DNA of 43,071 nucleotides, from contig NZ_SRJD01000025.1 in the NCBI RefSeq assembly GCF_004684935.1, positions 1 to 43,071 on the forward strand, written 5' to 3'. Under the pieces are notes generated by a model that had not been told where the DNA came from, did not search any database, and saw only the letters and a program-made list of their open reading frames with translations. Positions 17,751 through 26,550 of this stretch are shown here, piece after piece. Within the stretch, counting starts at the first letter, position 1; each line of letters begins with the position of its first letter. Origin of the DNA: Sporolactobacillus shoreae (GTDB taxonomy: Bacteria; Bacillota; Bacilli; Bacillales; Sporolactobacillaceae). The position numbers and the translations under genes were made by a program.

Positions 17751-17785
17751 GGCTCAGCCTGCACCAAAGGCTTGGCATCGCCAAG
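17751..17785 (+). repeat. Dispersed 35-nt palindromic repeat, copy B
   Basis: Reads GGCTCAGCCTGCACCAAAGG... on the plus strand and matches copy A (6224-6258, minus strand) at 30 of 35 bases. Its 3' end holds a perfect CTTGGC-ATC-GCCAAG hairpin followed by TTTTC. It sits in the gap between the asp23-like gene and nusB. Confidence 0.55.
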
Positions 17786-17809
17786 TTTTCTTTATCAGAG
17801 ACACGGAAA

Positions 17810-17842
17810 GAAGCAAAGGGAAACTTGACTTCCCCTTGCTTC
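17810..17842 (-). terminator. Hairpin after the asp23-like gene
   Basis: GAAGCAAAGGGAA and TTCCCCTTGCTTC pair almost perfectly, beginning at the asp23-like stop codon. The minus-strand tail is short (TTTC), so termination is probably partial, letting some transcripts continue into nusB. Confidence 0.55.
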
Positions 17843-18250
17843 TTATTCCTCCTCTGCCTCTTTCTTATCCTTTTGGCTGAAGTGAATGCCGACAACATGG
17901 ATATTGATTTCATGAACGTCAAGTGCTGTCATTCTCTTTAGCGTACGTGTTATGTTGCTTTGAACCTTCTCAGCAACCTCAGGTATCGGAACGCCGAAAT
18001 TCATTGTCAGCTGAACATCAATAACAATGCCTTCATCAGTGAGATCTACTTTTATTCCTCTGCCGTACTTCCTGCCGCTCAACTTCTCAACGACACCTGA
18101 TGCAAAGTTGCCATGCATATCGCCGACACCTGCAACCTCAACAGCCGCAAGTCCCGCAATTATTTCAATGACTTCGGGAGAAATTTCAATCTTTCCGAGA
18201 TCTTCACTCTGATCTTCCACTTCAACCGATCTATTTTCATTTTCCGGCAT
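17843..18250 (-). CDS. yqhY: Asp23/Gls24 family protein YqhY
   Basis: Cytoplasmic protein of 135 residues with the DUF322 fold: IEISPEVIEIIAGLAAVEVAGV (about 22-44), GRGIKVDLTDEGIVIDVQL (about 65-84) and FGVPIPEVAEKVQSNITR. YqhY is linked to control of acetyl-CoA carboxylase in B. subtilis, and its place right after accBC agrees. The start taken is ATG 18250, nine nt after GGAGGT; a GTG abutting that site is too close. Confidence 0.9.
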   Translation of the reverse strand: MPENENRSVEVEDQSEDLGKIEISPEVIEIIAGLAAVEVAGVGDMHGNFASGVVEKLSGRKYGRGIKVDLTDEGIVIDVQLTMNFGVPIPEVAEKVQSNITRTLKRMTALDVHEINIHVVGIHFSQKDKKEAEEE

Positions 18251-18271
18251 GATGATCACACCTCCAAAAAA

Positions 18272-19624
18272 TTAGTCCTGTTCATTCAGCGGATTTTCCT
18301 TCAAAAATTTAGTGTTAAACTTTCCACTGACGAAAACGGGGTGATTGAGCAGACGCAAGTGAAAAGGTATTGTCGTATGGATTCCTTCAATAACATACTC
18401 TCCAAGTGCGCGCTTCATTATCGAAAGAGCATCATCCCTGGTTTTCCCGTAAGTAATCACTTTTGCCACCATGGAATCATAGTAAGGGGGAATAAAATAT
18501 CCCTGATAAACTGCGGAATCAATACGGACTCCCGGGCCGCCCGGTGGTAGATAGGTATCAACACGGCCACATGATGGCATGAAATTTTTTTCTGGATTTT
18601 CGGCATTGATTCTGCATTCAATAGCATGCCCTTTTAGATGGATATCCGACTGTTTCACAGAGAGCGGTTCACCGGATGCAATACGGATTTGTTCTTTCAC
18701 AAGATCAATTCCTGTGACAAATTCCGTCACACCGTGCTCAACCTGTATTCGGGTATTCATTTCCATGAAGTAGAAAGAACCATTCGGTTCATAAATAAAC
18801 TCAAGAGTACCTGCTCCGCTGTAGTTAACAGCTTTTGCCGCCCTCACAGCAGCCATCCCCATCTCTTCACGTCTCTGCTCATCCAGGGCCGGGGACGGTG
18901 ACTCTTCGAGCAGCTTCTGAAGCCTTCTCTGAATGGTGCAGTCGCGTTCGCCGAGATGAATCGCGTTTCCATGTTTGTCTGCAAGAATTTGTATCTCTAC
19001 ATGGCGAAAATCTTCAATATATTTTTCAATGTAAACGCCAGGATTACCGAATGAGGTGTCCGCTTCCTGCTGGGTAATGGCGATCCCATGGCGGAGTTCA
19101 CTCTCATCTCGCGCCACACGGATGCCCTTTCCGCCTCCCCCGGCAGTCGCTTTTATCAATACGGGATAGCCGATATCCTTAGCAATTTTGACACCTTCCT
19201 CAACGCCCTCAATCACGCCGTTTGACCCGGGGACAACCGGCACACCCGCATTTTTCATCGTCTGTTTAGCAACATCTTTTATTCCCATCTTACTAATAGC
19301 GTCAGACGGCGGACCGATGAAAAGCAAGCCGCATTCCTCGCACATTTCAGCAAAGTCGGCGTTTTCCGATAGAAAACCGTAACCCGGATGAATCGCGTCA
19401 CAACCCGTCAGCGAGGCAACGCTGATGATGTTGGTATAGTTCAGATAACTGTCTTTTGGCGCGTTCGGACCGATACAGTAAGCCTCATCCGCAAGCTGGA
19501 CATGGAGCGCTTCTTTGTCCGCTTGTGAATATATGGCTACCGTTTCAATATTTAATTCTTTACAAGCGCGGATGATTCTAACCGCAATTTCTCCTCTATT
19601 CGCAATGAGTACTTTTTTTATCAT
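18272..19624 (-). CDS. accC: Acetyl-CoA carboxylase biotin carboxylase subunit
   Basis: ATP-grasp enzyme of 450 residues that carboxylates biotin on AccB, first step of fatty acid synthesis. N-terminus [21 protein letters not shown]-binding [13 protein letters not shown] near 165, [20 protein letters not shown] near 235, and the catalytic region [15 protein letters not shown] near 290. AAGGAG lies 10 nt before ATG. It follows accB by 14 nt. The carboxyltransferase subunits (accA, accD) are not in the window, as usual in Bacillales. Confidence 0.97.
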   Translation of the reverse strand: MIKKVLIANRGEIAVRIIRACKELNIETVAIYSQADKEALHVQLADEAYCIGPNAPKDSYLNYTNIISVASLTGCDAIHPGYGFLSENADFAEMCEECGLLFIGPPSDAISKMGIKDVAKQTMKNAGVPVVPGSNGVIEGVEEGVKIAKDIGYPVLIKATAGGGGKGIRVARDESELRHGIAITQQEADTSFGNPGVYIEKYIEDFRHVEIQILADKHGNAIHLGERDCTIQRRLQKLLEESPSPALDEQRREEMGMAAVRAAKAVNYSGAGTLEFIYEPNGSFYFMEMNTRIQVEHGVTEFVTGIDLVKEQIRIASGEPLSVKQSDIHLKGHAIECRINAENPEKNFMPSCGRVDTYLPPGGPGVRIDSAVYQGYFIPPYYDSMVAKVITYGKTRDDALSIMKRALGEYVIEGIHTTIPFHLRLLNHPVFVSGKFNTKFLKENPLNEQD

Positions 19625-19638
19625 GGACTACTAACTCC

Positions 19639-20109
19639 TTAATCTTCCTTTACCAGAAACAATGGCTGACCATATTCAACGAGCTGGCCGTCTTCTGCAA
19701 GAATGTCAACAATTGTCCCCTTGCATTCCGCTTCAATCTCGTTGAATAACTTCATCGCTTCAACAATACATACCACTGTCTTTTTATCGACCTTTGATCC
19801 CTTACGGACATAAGCTTCCACATCCGGCTTTGGTGAGGAAAAGAATGTCCCTACCATCGGAGCCGTAATCTTGTGTAATGAGGGCTCCTGCTCCGGCGCT
19901 GCATTGCTGTCCGTTTTCGCTGCTACCTCTGGAGCTGCCGCGGGCTGAGCGGCGACTTGAACCGGCGTGGGCTGAATTACAGTCTTCTCAGTCAGCGCAG
20001 ATGTTTTGCGCAATGTAATTTTCGTTTCCTCAGATTCATATTTCAATTCACTAATTGACGATGAATCCATTTCCTTCATCAAAGTTTTAATTTCATCAAT
20101 ACTTAACAA
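19639..20109 (-). CDS. accB: Acetyl-CoA carboxylase biotin carboxyl carrier protein
   Basis: BCCP of 156 residues: an N-terminal family-specific helix (M-L-S-I-D-E-I-K-T-L), an Ala/Pro/Glu-rich linker (about 45-78) and a C-terminal biotinyl domain with biotinylated Lys120 in EAMKLFNE. TTG at 20109 is preferred over TTG at 20118 because it is 9 nt from AAGGAG and gives the conserved N-terminus. It begins the long operon running to tlyA. The gap 20110-20452 contains no gene; I saw no FapR box there. Confidence 0.94.
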   Translation of the reverse strand: MLSIDEIKTLMKEMDSSSISELKYESEETKITLRKTSALTEKTVIQPTPVQVAAQPAAAPEVAAKTDSNAAPEQEPSLHKITAPMVGTFFSSPKPDVEAYVRKGSKVDKKTVVCIVEAMKLFNEIEAECKGTIVDILAEDGQLVEYGQPLFLVKED

Positions 20110-20312
20110 ACCAAGCACTCCTTTGTCCTAGCCGCTTTTCAACTCATTATATCATATCATCCCTCAATTTTTCCCGGATTGTATGACAGATACAGTCTTA
20201 ACGGCAATCCATATTGTCCTCTATCTTCTGAATAAGATTCAGTCGCATTACCTGCTGCCAATCAAGATGATGTCCATCCTGATTTTGCTCAATTCATATG
20301 GAGCAAAAAGCT

Positions 20313-20343
20313 GAAAAAACTGCTGCGGATTTTCGCAACAGTT
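20313..20343 (-). terminator. Terminator of the spoIIIA operon
   Basis: On the minus strand AACTGTTGCG pairs with CGCAGCAGTT (one mismatch) across a short loop and is followed by six T residues. It lies about 110 nt after the spoIIIAH stop, isolating the sporulation operon from accB. Confidence 0.8.
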
Positions 20344-20452
20344 TCTATTGTACCTAATTTTGTTCAAAAAATCTTCAAAAATTGTCAAATCTTATTCGGT
20401 CACATTAATAGATTCCGGATTAGTCTCGTATAAGTTAGGCCGTGTGTCCTTT

Positions 20453-20980
20453 CTATTTTGAACTAAGATTATAACTGACACTGACTACCCTGCCTGCTCC
20501 CAGATATTCATTAGCGAGTCTGATAATTCCATTGGCCTGCTGATCCGTCAGGTTTTTGGCATCCACATAGATCTGAACCTGACTCCCTGCTGTTTTCACA
20601 ACTGCATTTTTATAGCCTTTAGATTGGATCACGTCTTCCAGCATCATTTCCGCGTTAGCCAGTGTTTTCATGGACTCCATGTTGTCATATGCGGCGCTCA
20701 CCTGCTCCGCCGTACTCTTCTGAGAGGCAATCACACCTTCATATTTTTTCTGCAGCTGGCTTCGTTCGTCGGCTTTGTCCAGTTCAATTTGTCCCAATTT
20801 ATTATCCGCTGCGCTTGTGGTTACGGCGGCCCCGTTTTTCCCTGCTGTCGCCTGACTTTGATTTTTCTGTTGATTAGTCAGACTGCTCGCAGGCTTGTCC
20901 GGGGCAGTCAGGGCGTATACAGACAGAACGACAATTAGACTGAGCATTGTAAGCAGCCATACTGTTTGTTTTTTTAACAT
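20453..20980 (-). CDS. spoIIIAH: Stage III sporulation protein AH
   Basis: Mother-cell membrane protein of 175 residues with one N-terminal transmembrane helix (about 5-25) and an extracellular YscJ/FliF-like ring domain at the C-terminus. In B. subtilis SpoIIIAH docks with forespore SpoIIQ across the intermembrane space, forming the feeding-tube channel that keeps the engulfed forespore active. The Ser/Gln/Ala-rich linker and the C-terminal ring-building motif are visible. Last gene of the operon. Confidence 0.94.
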   Translation of the reverse strand: MLKKQTVWLLTMLSLIVVLSVYALTAPDKPASSLTNQQKNQSQATAGKNGAAVTTSAADNKLGQIELDKADERSQLQKKYEGVIASQKSTAEQVSAAYDNMESMKTLANAEMMLEDVIQSKGYKNAVVKTAGSQVQIYVDAKNLTDQQANGIIRLANEYLGAGRVVSVSYNLSSK

Positions 20981-20994
20981 TTTTTAAAGCCTCC

Positions 20995-21663
20995 TTATTC
21001 ATTTTTCTGTAAAACTTTAACCTGATAAGTTTGGATATCCATGACTGTCGCAACAGCGTCCATGATTTCCGCACGGATGGCCGGTTGATCTGCACCACTC
21101 GCGACGACAATGACACCGCGCACGGTCGGCTGTTCTTTTCCAATCACAACCGGTTCTTTGACCCCGTTTTTATCGACCATCACAACCTGACTGTCCTGGC
21201 TGCGTTCATTGACCTGACGTGTTCCGCCCTTCTGATCATTTTCAACTGTCTGATTGTCCTGAGTTTTTATATTGTTCTGATAAATATTTTTTTCAGTTGA
21301 TGAAAAAGTAACCATTACCGATACTTCTGAAACGCCCTGTATCTGTTCCAGGATGTTTTTCAGATTTTGATTCACGTAGTCTTCATAATTCGCTATAGAT
21401 CCTGCGGAATTGTTTCCATTACCCGATTTGATGTCAGACAGCTTTTGCGAATCTTTACTGCTGAATACAGGGCTGCCATTTGTCTGCGCCGCATTTTGAG
21501 GGGCAGCAATCATTCTGTTCCCAAGCAGCAGGGCAACTCCTATCATTGTCAGGACGATTAGCCGGATTATGGCTGATTTTTGTTTTCTTTCCGGCTCACC
21601 ATCTCTCCCTAGCGCACTTTTAAGCCATTTTTTTATAAAATCCGTCAACCAAGACAATGGCAT
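20995..21663 (-). CDS. spoIIIAG: Stage III sporulation protein AG
   Basis: Single-pass membrane protein of 222 residues (helix about 30-48) with an extracellular ring-forming domain. The C-terminal half carries VRGVIVVASGADQPAIRAEI, typical of the family. SpoIIIAG makes a large oligomeric ring that is part of the channel between mother cell and forespore. Its ATG overlaps the stop of spoIIIAF. Confidence 0.94.
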   Translation of the reverse strand: MPLSWLTDFIKKWLKSALGRDGEPERKQKSAIIRLIVLTMIGVALLLGNRMIAAPQNAAQTNGSPVFSSKDSQKLSDIKSGNGNNSAGSIANYEDYVNQNLKNILEQIQGVSEVSVMVTFSSTEKNIYQNNIKTQDNQTVENDQKGGTRQVNERSQDSQVVMVDKNGVKEPVVIGKEQPTVRGVIVVASGADQPAIRAEIMDAVATVMDIQTYQVKVLQKNE

Positions 21664-22295
21664 TAATCCCCCCCTTCTATCCGGAGTGAGATGATTTTCT
21701 CGTCAACCCCCCATTGCCCTGCAAGAAAGGAACGGATCTTGTCCGCCTCAGCGGATGTACTGCCTGTCTTATTCTGACGGACTTGATCCCCTATGTTGAT
21801 TGAAACTTCATCAACGGGCCTGACAGCTGAAAGACTATTTCCCCCGGTACCGCCATTTTTCTTCGATTTTGCAGCGACGACCGTAATGCTTTTAAGTGAC
21901 AGATTCTGTGTGTTTCCCTGATTCGCGGATAATACCAGGTTTGTGATCTCCAGTCCGTACCGTCCATTTAACTCCTCCTTCACGCGATTCTTCATTTGGA
22001 CAGCCACCTCTTCATGAATATATGCTGCCTGCGCCTGTTCTATTTCTTTTTTTTGCTGGTTTGTTTCCAACGTTAATTGGCTGCTTCCGTGCTGAGTCGG
22101 GATGCCTCCTATAATCTGTCCCGGATCCATATGGAACAGTTTGATTACAGGATCCATTAAGGCTACGATGAGAACAAGTCCGAGAACGAGCTTCACATAT
22201 TTTTGAAATCCCCCTGAAGGAAGCAAAAGTTCAAGAATCACGGCAAATAAGACAATCATTACCAGTTGTGAGACCCAGCCTTCAAGATACCCCAT
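21663..22295 (-). CDS. spoIIIAF: Stage III sporulation protein AF
   Basis: Protein of 210 residues with two N-terminal membrane helices (about 8-28 and 34-52; LEGWVSQLVMIVLFAVILEL, VKLVLGLVLIVALMDPVIKL) and a soluble C-terminal domain with the same ring-building fold as AG and AH. Part of the SpoIIIA-SpoIIQ complex. Lies 10 nt after spoIIIAE. Confidence 0.93.
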   Translation of the reverse strand: MGYLEGWVSQLVMIVLFAVILELLLPSGGFQKYVKLVLGLVLIVALMDPVIKLFHMDPGQIIGGIPTQHGSSQLTLETNQQKKEIEQAQAAYIHEEVAVQMKNRVKEELNGRYGLEITNLVLSANQGNTQNLSLKSITVVAAKSKKNGGTGGNSLSAVRPVDEVSINIGDQVRQNKTGSTSAEADKIRSFLAGQWGVDEKIISLRIEGGD

Positions 22296-22305
22296 AGCGT
22301 CCCTC

Positions 22306-23502
22306 CTACCTCACCATCAGAGAAATATTTCCGGATGTGATGATTATAGTAAGCGCCAGAAAAAACATCAGCGAAACAATTGCAAGGGCTGAAAAAAGAT
22401 AAAACATACTTTTCGCCATAATCACCAGTGAGTCGGTAACTGGTCCTTTTCCAAGAGGCTGGAGTACGGCAGCGGCCACGTTATAGATAAATGCCAGTGA
22501 CAGCACTTTGAGAAGCGGGAACGCAGTGATACAGAATAGTATGAGAAGGCCGGCAATGCCTACTGTATTTTTAAGTATGACGGAGGCTCCAATGACTGTG
22601 TCTGCCGCCTCAGTAAACATGCGTCCAACCACCGGAAGAAAATTTGCAGTGAAGAACTTAGCGGATTTGACCATCAGTCCGTCTGAAATTGCTGCAGCCG
22701 CCCCCTGGACTGACATAACACCAAGAAATACAGCAAAGAAAGCGGCGAGTGTGAAGAGAGCAATGTTTCGCAGGAGGTCACTTAATTTAGTGAGTTTATA
22801 TTCTGAAAGAGTGCTGACAATACCCAGAAGGGCAGACATGAAAAGGAGGGGCATGATAAATACGGATACAAGCCATCCGGAAATATTGACCAGAAAAATA
22901 ATTAGTGGATGAAAGAAGGCGACTGAAGCCGCCCCTCCGGCCGCTGCGGTCAGTCCAAATATCAACGGAATAAGTGCAATAAGAAATTGGCTCATGGTAC
23001 GAACCGTATCGGCCGTATAGCCAGCTGCTAATCTAAAACTATTAAGTAAGAGAACAAGCAGGACAAGTGTGACCACAATATAAGCGACTTTCGAAACAGT
23101 CTTGACTTCAAAAGCGGATTGGATCGCTTGCAGCAAAGTGGAGAACACAGAAAGCATGATCAGAGTACCCAAAAGGCTGCTGCTGACAATCAATTCATTA
23201 AGGAAGAAACGGAGAAGCCCACCAAAAAGCTTTTTTAAAAATCCTTGCTTATCGGACTGAACAAAGCTTTTGAAATTTGGATTCGTTTCCGGCAGGTACC
23301 CATTATTGTCATCTACAACCTGTTTCCAGTAAGTTTCAATCTGATCCGTGCCAATGCTCCCCAACTGCTGTTCAGACAATTGCGCAGGTGATGGGGCAGA
23401 ATCACCCTGAGCAAAAGCCAATTGCCCCTGAAAGAAGAGCAAAAATGATACGGCAAAAGCAAAGATCATTTTCCATAAAGATGAATTACGGATCGCCTTC
23501 AT
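22306..23502 (-). CDS. spoIIIAE: Stage III sporulation protein AE
   Basis: Polytopic membrane protein of 398 residues with a cleavable-looking signal peptide (about 1-32, ending AFA-QG) and about eight membrane segments after residue 95. It is the largest integral component of the SpoIIIA channel complex, possibly its permease part. It follows spoIIIAD with only a one-base gap. Confidence 0.95.
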   Translation of the reverse strand: MKAIRNSSLWKMIFAFAVSFLLFFQGQLAFAQGDSAPSPAQLSEQQLGSIGTDQIETYWKQVVDDNNGYLPETNPNFKSFVQSDKQGFLKKLFGGLLRFFLNELIVSSSLLGTLIMLSVFSTLLQAIQSAFEVKTVSKVAYIVVTLVLLVLLLNSFRLAAGYTADTVRTMSQFLIALIPLIFGLTAAAGGAASVAFFHPLIIFLVNISGWLVSVFIMPLLFMSALLGIVSTLSEYKLTKLSDLLRNIALFTLAAFFAVFLGVMSVQGAAAAISDGLMVKSAKFFTANFLPVVGRMFTEAADTVIGASVILKNTVGIAGLLILFCITAFPLLKVLSLAFIYNVAAAVLQPLGKGPVTDSLVIMAKSMFYLFSALAIVSLMFFLALTIIITSGNISLMVR

Positions 23503-23503
23503 T

Positions 23504-23905
23504 TTACCCTCCTCCTACTCGCGGTACCAAGTTCATAACAGTATCGACGATAGCCGTAAGGATCGGAATCGCCAGCACGAGAATGACTATTTTACCCGCC
23601 AGCTCAATTTTACCGGCAAGTGCAGTCTGCCCTGCATCCTTGGCAATTTGTGCTCCGAATTCTGAGATATAAGCGATCCCGATTATCTTCAATACCGTTG
23701 CGACATACATGCTGTTCAAATGAGCTGTTTCTGCCATTTTTTTCAGCATGTCCATGACCAGTGTGATTTGATCCACAAGCATGATGAAAATAGTGGTGCC
23801 GACGATCGAAGTAAGCAAAAGGGCAAAGACCGGATTTTTTTCTTTTAGGATGAGTGCCAGGAAGGTTGCCGCCAGGCCGAGGCCGACAATTTGCAAAATA
23901 TCCAT
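23504..23905 (-). CDS. spoIIIAD: Stage III sporulation protein AD
   Basis: Small polytopic membrane protein of 133 residues with about four helices (LQIVGLGLAATFLALIL at the start). Its family is related to SpoIIIAC, and both resemble membrane subunits of secretion systems. Located 10 nt downstream of spoIIIAC. Confidence 0.94.
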   Translation of the reverse strand: MDILQIVGLGLAATFLALILKEKNPVFALLLTSIVGTTIFIMLVDQITLVMDMLKKMAETAHLNSMYVATVLKIIGIAYISEFGAQIAKDAGQTALAGKIELAGKIVILVLAIPILTAIVDTVMNLVPRVGGG

Positions 23906-23915
23906 ACATTAGTCC

Positions 23916-24119
23916 TTACATGAACAAGAAAACGTTTTTGATTTTTTCAAATAAGTCGTCAATCATTGTAGCGGCCATATACAGAATGACGACGAATCCA
24001 ATCAGAGTAACCCATTGCGCCCAGTCGTCTTTCCCCATTTGTTTCAGCACCGTTTGGATCATCGCTACGATGATGCCTATGCCCGCAATTTGAAAGATCG
24101 TGTTCACGTCCAGTGACAT
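23916..24119 (-). CDS. spoIIIAC: Stage III sporulation protein AC
   Basis: Protein of 67 residues with two transmembrane helices (about 9-26 and 34-52). The N-terminus DVNTIFQIAGIGIIVAM is highly typical. Part of the SpoIIIA complex in the mother-cell membrane. About 46 nt separate it from spoIIIAB. Confidence 0.94.
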   Translation of the reverse strand: MSLDVNTIFQIAGIGIIVAMIQTVLKQMGKDDWAQWVTLIGFVVILYMAATMIDDLFEKIKNVFLFM

Positions 24120-24165
24120 CCGGGTCCCTCCTCTCTTGGAAACATTAGTGCATGCATTACTCTCT

Positions 24166-24681
24166 TCAAATACAGATCAGGACTATGAGAATGCCGGCAA
24201 GGAAACCAAGGCTGCGTGTCATTTTTTCATTTGCTTCCTGCCTGGCTCTGGCCTCTTCCTCTTCCCGTTCAAGATGCGCGAGCGCCAGTTGAATATGTTT
24301 CTGCTGATTTTCAGCATCTTCTGTACCTAAAGTTGATCCAAACTGCAGAATCACTTCTTTCTCAGCTTTTCTCATTGAAGTTTCCGGCCAAAATACTTTG
24401 ATGGCGTCGGGCCAGGCTTCACGAAGCGGCATTTTTTCAGAAACCATTTTTTTCTGTAGAATTTGAAAAAAAAAGGCGATAGGGTGCGGCAGCTGGACGG
24501 ACAGATGACCTGCCATATCGTCAACGGGTATGCGTCCATAGACGATCTCCGCTTCAATTGACTGCAGCGCTGAGCGCCACTGTCTGATTTCTTTCGGACG
24601 GTCCCGGAAACCACGGGCGATCACAATCCCCGCTGAAGTAGATGATACGACGATTAAAAGAGATCCCAGGAGCTGTATCAT
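24166..24681 (-). CDS. spoIIIAB: Stage III sporulation protein AB
   Basis: Membrane protein of 171 residues with N- and C-terminal hydrophobic segments and a helical middle, including the family stretch SALQSIEAEIVYGRIPVDD. It resembles the GspF/PilC class of secretion-system platform proteins and probably works with the SpoIIIAA ATPase. Its start overlaps the spoIIIAA stop by four bases. Confidence 0.94.
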   Translation of the reverse strand: MIQLLGSLLIVVSSTSAGIVIARGFRDRPKEIRQWRSALQSIEAEIVYGRIPVDDMAGHLSVQLPHPIAFFFQILQKKMVSEKMPLREAWPDAIKVFWPETSMRKAEKEVILQFGSTLGTEDAENQQKHIQLALAHLEREEEEARARQEANEKMTRSLGFLAGILIVLICI

Positions 24682-25649
24682 TGCCAGATACCCTCCTCCG
24701 TGGCAATTGACTGCCCGAGGCTGTCAAGTACGGACATCCTGCTGCCTTTAATGAAGTCCGTCCTTGATAAAATAATGTAACGGTCAAACATATGGGCTTC
24801 GAGGAGCGGAGCAAGTGATGGCCTGCTTCTCAGCTGAGTCAGCGAGAAACCGTGAGCCGTCGCGATGACTGAAACGCCTGCATTGAGCGCTTCAAACAAA
24901 GCTTCCATATCTTCTTTTCTTCCGATTTCATCAACAATAAGTACCTCAGGGCTCATTGACCGGATCATCATCATCATTCCTTCCGCCTTAGGACAGGCAT
25001 CAAGAACATCCGTCCGTTTCCCCACATCATTCTGCGGGATTCCATCCACACATCCGGCGATTTCTGATCGTTCATCAACAATTCCAGTTTTCTCAGCTTC
25101 TATAAATCTGTCAGGCAGACCACTGCTGATCAATCGCGCTAAATCCCGGAGCAAAGTTGTTTTTCCTGTCTGAGGTGCTCCTATAATCAATGTACTTACC
25201 CAGCGCCTCTTTTTATAAAGGAACGGGATCAGCGGCAGGGCCGTCCCTATTTTCTGCTTGGCCAGCCGGATATTAAAAAAGGTCACATCGCGAATCCGAA
25301 GCACATGACCCTTTTCAGTAATGACCCGCCCTGCAAGCCCAATCCGATGGCCGCCTCTGATCGTGATATATCCGCGCTTTAGTTCCTCTTCCATCGTATA
25401 TAGTGAATATCTGCTCATTTTCTGAAGCATTTCTGCAGCATGCTCTCTTTTAAAAACAGGCATTGCTTCCCCGGGAAGATACCAACGCCGGTCAGCAACA
25501 ACAAGTTCCAGCGGACAATTTGTGCGCAGCCGTATCTCTTCCAGACTTATGCGCGCGTCATCTGGCATTCTGAGAATAACGGATCTAAATGGCTCAGGTA
25601 ACAATGACAAAATAGGTTCCAATTCATCCACCTGCTTTTTAAAGTGCAT
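24678..25649 (-). CDS. spoIIIAA: Stage III sporulation ATPase AA
   Basis: Secretion-type ATPase of 323 residues driving the SpoIIIA channel. Walker A GAPQTGKTTLLRDLAR is near residue 170 and Walker B VLIVDEIGRKEDMEALFEAL near 245; the N-terminal domain has LEEIRLRTNCPLELV. ATG at 25649 has no strong ribosome site and lies very close to a putative mother-cell promoter. First gene of the eight-gene operon. The small yqhV gene that precedes it in B. subtilis is not seen. Confidence 0.95.
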   Translation of the reverse strand: MHFKKQVDELEPILSLLPEPFRSVILRMPDDARISLEEIRLRTNCPLELVVADRRWYLPGEAMPVFKREHAAEMLQKMSRYSLYTMEEELKRGYITIRGGHRIGLAGRVITEKGHVLRIRDVTFFNIRLAKQKIGTALPLIPFLYKKRRWVSTLIIGAPQTGKTTLLRDLARLISSGLPDRFIEAEKTGIVDERSEIAGCVDGIPQNDVGKRTDVLDACPKAEGMMMMIRSMSPEVLIVDEIGRKEDMEALFEALNAGVSVIATAHGFSLTQLRSRPSLAPLLEAHMFDRYIILSRTDFIKGSRMSVLDSLGQSIATEEGIWQ

Positions 25650-25663
25650 CAGGCTTTCGTTTC

Positions 25664-25691
25664 AATATATGCTTGCCTGTCCTCTATATGC
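25664..25691 (-). promoter_or_regulatory. Candidate sigma-E promoter of spoIIIA operon
   Basis: On the minus strand GCATATA (25685-25691), a 13-nt spacer and CATATATT (25664-25671) approximate the sigma-E consensus (KMATATT and CATACAnT). B. subtilis spoIIIA is transcribed by sigma-E. The predicted start would leave only about 8 nt before the chosen ATG, which is a weakness. Confidence 0.4.
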
Positions 25692-25740
25692 TAATTGTCA
25701 GTCTGAACGGTCATTCGGCGTCAATTTCTATTAAGGGGAA

Positions 25741-25770
25741 AAATAAAAGACGTCCGAGTATACGGACGCC
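25741..25770 (-). terminator. Terminator of efp
   Basis: GCGTCCG and CGGACG stem with a 6-nt loop, followed on the minus strand by TCTTTTATTTTT, about 45 nt after the efp stop. Confidence 0.8.
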
Positions 25771-25812
25771 TTATAAAATATGAATATCACTATTTCTTAA
25801 AAAAGAGCTCGA

Positions 25813-26370
25813 TCACGCACGGGAAACATAAAGGCCGGATCTTGTATCGATGACCAGTTTGTCCCCTTCATTAACGAAGAACGGCACGCTGACCACATAC
25901 CCGGTTTCAAGTGTTGCCGGCTTTGAGCCGCCTGAAGCAGTGTCACCTTTGATTCCGGGCTCCGTAGCCGCCACTTCGAGCACAACGGTATTAGGGAGTG
26001 CGACACCAATTGTCTCTCCTTGATAAGACTGAACATTGACTTCCATATTTTCTTTAAGAAAATTAAGCTGAGTCTTAATTTGGCTTTCGTCCAAATCCAT
26101 CTGTTCAAAAGTTTCCATGTCCATGAATGTGTAAGCCGATCCGCTTGCGTAAAGGTACTGCATCTTGCGGTTGTCAATACGGGCAGGGCTGACTTTTTCA
26201 CCGCCGCGGAAAGTCTTCTCCTGAATCGCTCCAGTCCTGAGATTTCTCAGTTTGGAACGAACAAATGCCGCTCCTTTACCCGGTTTAACATGCTGAAATT
26301 CAATGACGGACAAAATATCTCCGTCAACTTCAATCGTAAGACCTGTTCGAAAATCATTTACCGAAATCAT
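25813..26370 (-). CDS. efp: Elongation factor P
   Basis: EF-P, 185 residues, three OB-like domains; it relieves ribosome stalling at polyproline. The loop at the tip of domain I is [10 protein letters not shown] with Lys32, the residue modified in many bacteria (5-aminopentanol in B. subtilis). A strong AAGGAGG precedes ATG. Its downstream neighbour is spoIIIAA as in B. subtilis, but the usual partner papQ (Xaa-Pro peptidase) and aroQ upstream are missing; yqhR lies there instead. I see no gene in 26371-26550. Confidence 0.97.
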   Translation of the reverse strand: MISVNDFRTGLTIEVDGDILSVIEFQHVKPGKGAAFVRSKLRNLRTGAIQEKTFRGGEKVSPARIDNRKMQYLYASGSAYTFMDMETFEQMDLDESQIKTQLNFLKENMEVNVQSYQGETIGVALPNTVVLEVAATEPGIKGDTASGGSKPATLETGYVVSVPFFVNEGDKLVIDTRSGLYVSRA

Positions 26371-26550
26371 TGTCTTCCTCCTTGTAAATTGCTCCGCACT
26401 TGAACCGGTTCATCTCCGGCCGGCTTTTTTCAGTCAGCAAAGACACTTTTTGCAGCAGAAAGCTTAAAAAACAATTGATCACTGCTCCAGTGTATTATTC
26501 TCTTAGGGCAAATGCAGACTGAAAACCACTTTAAACATTTTACCACAGCA

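Noticed and set aside
26401-26435. GC-rich hairpin with six T residues upstream of efp
   Set aside because: The T-run points to the plus strand where no gene ends; the stem is short and self-complementary CCGG repeats explain it.
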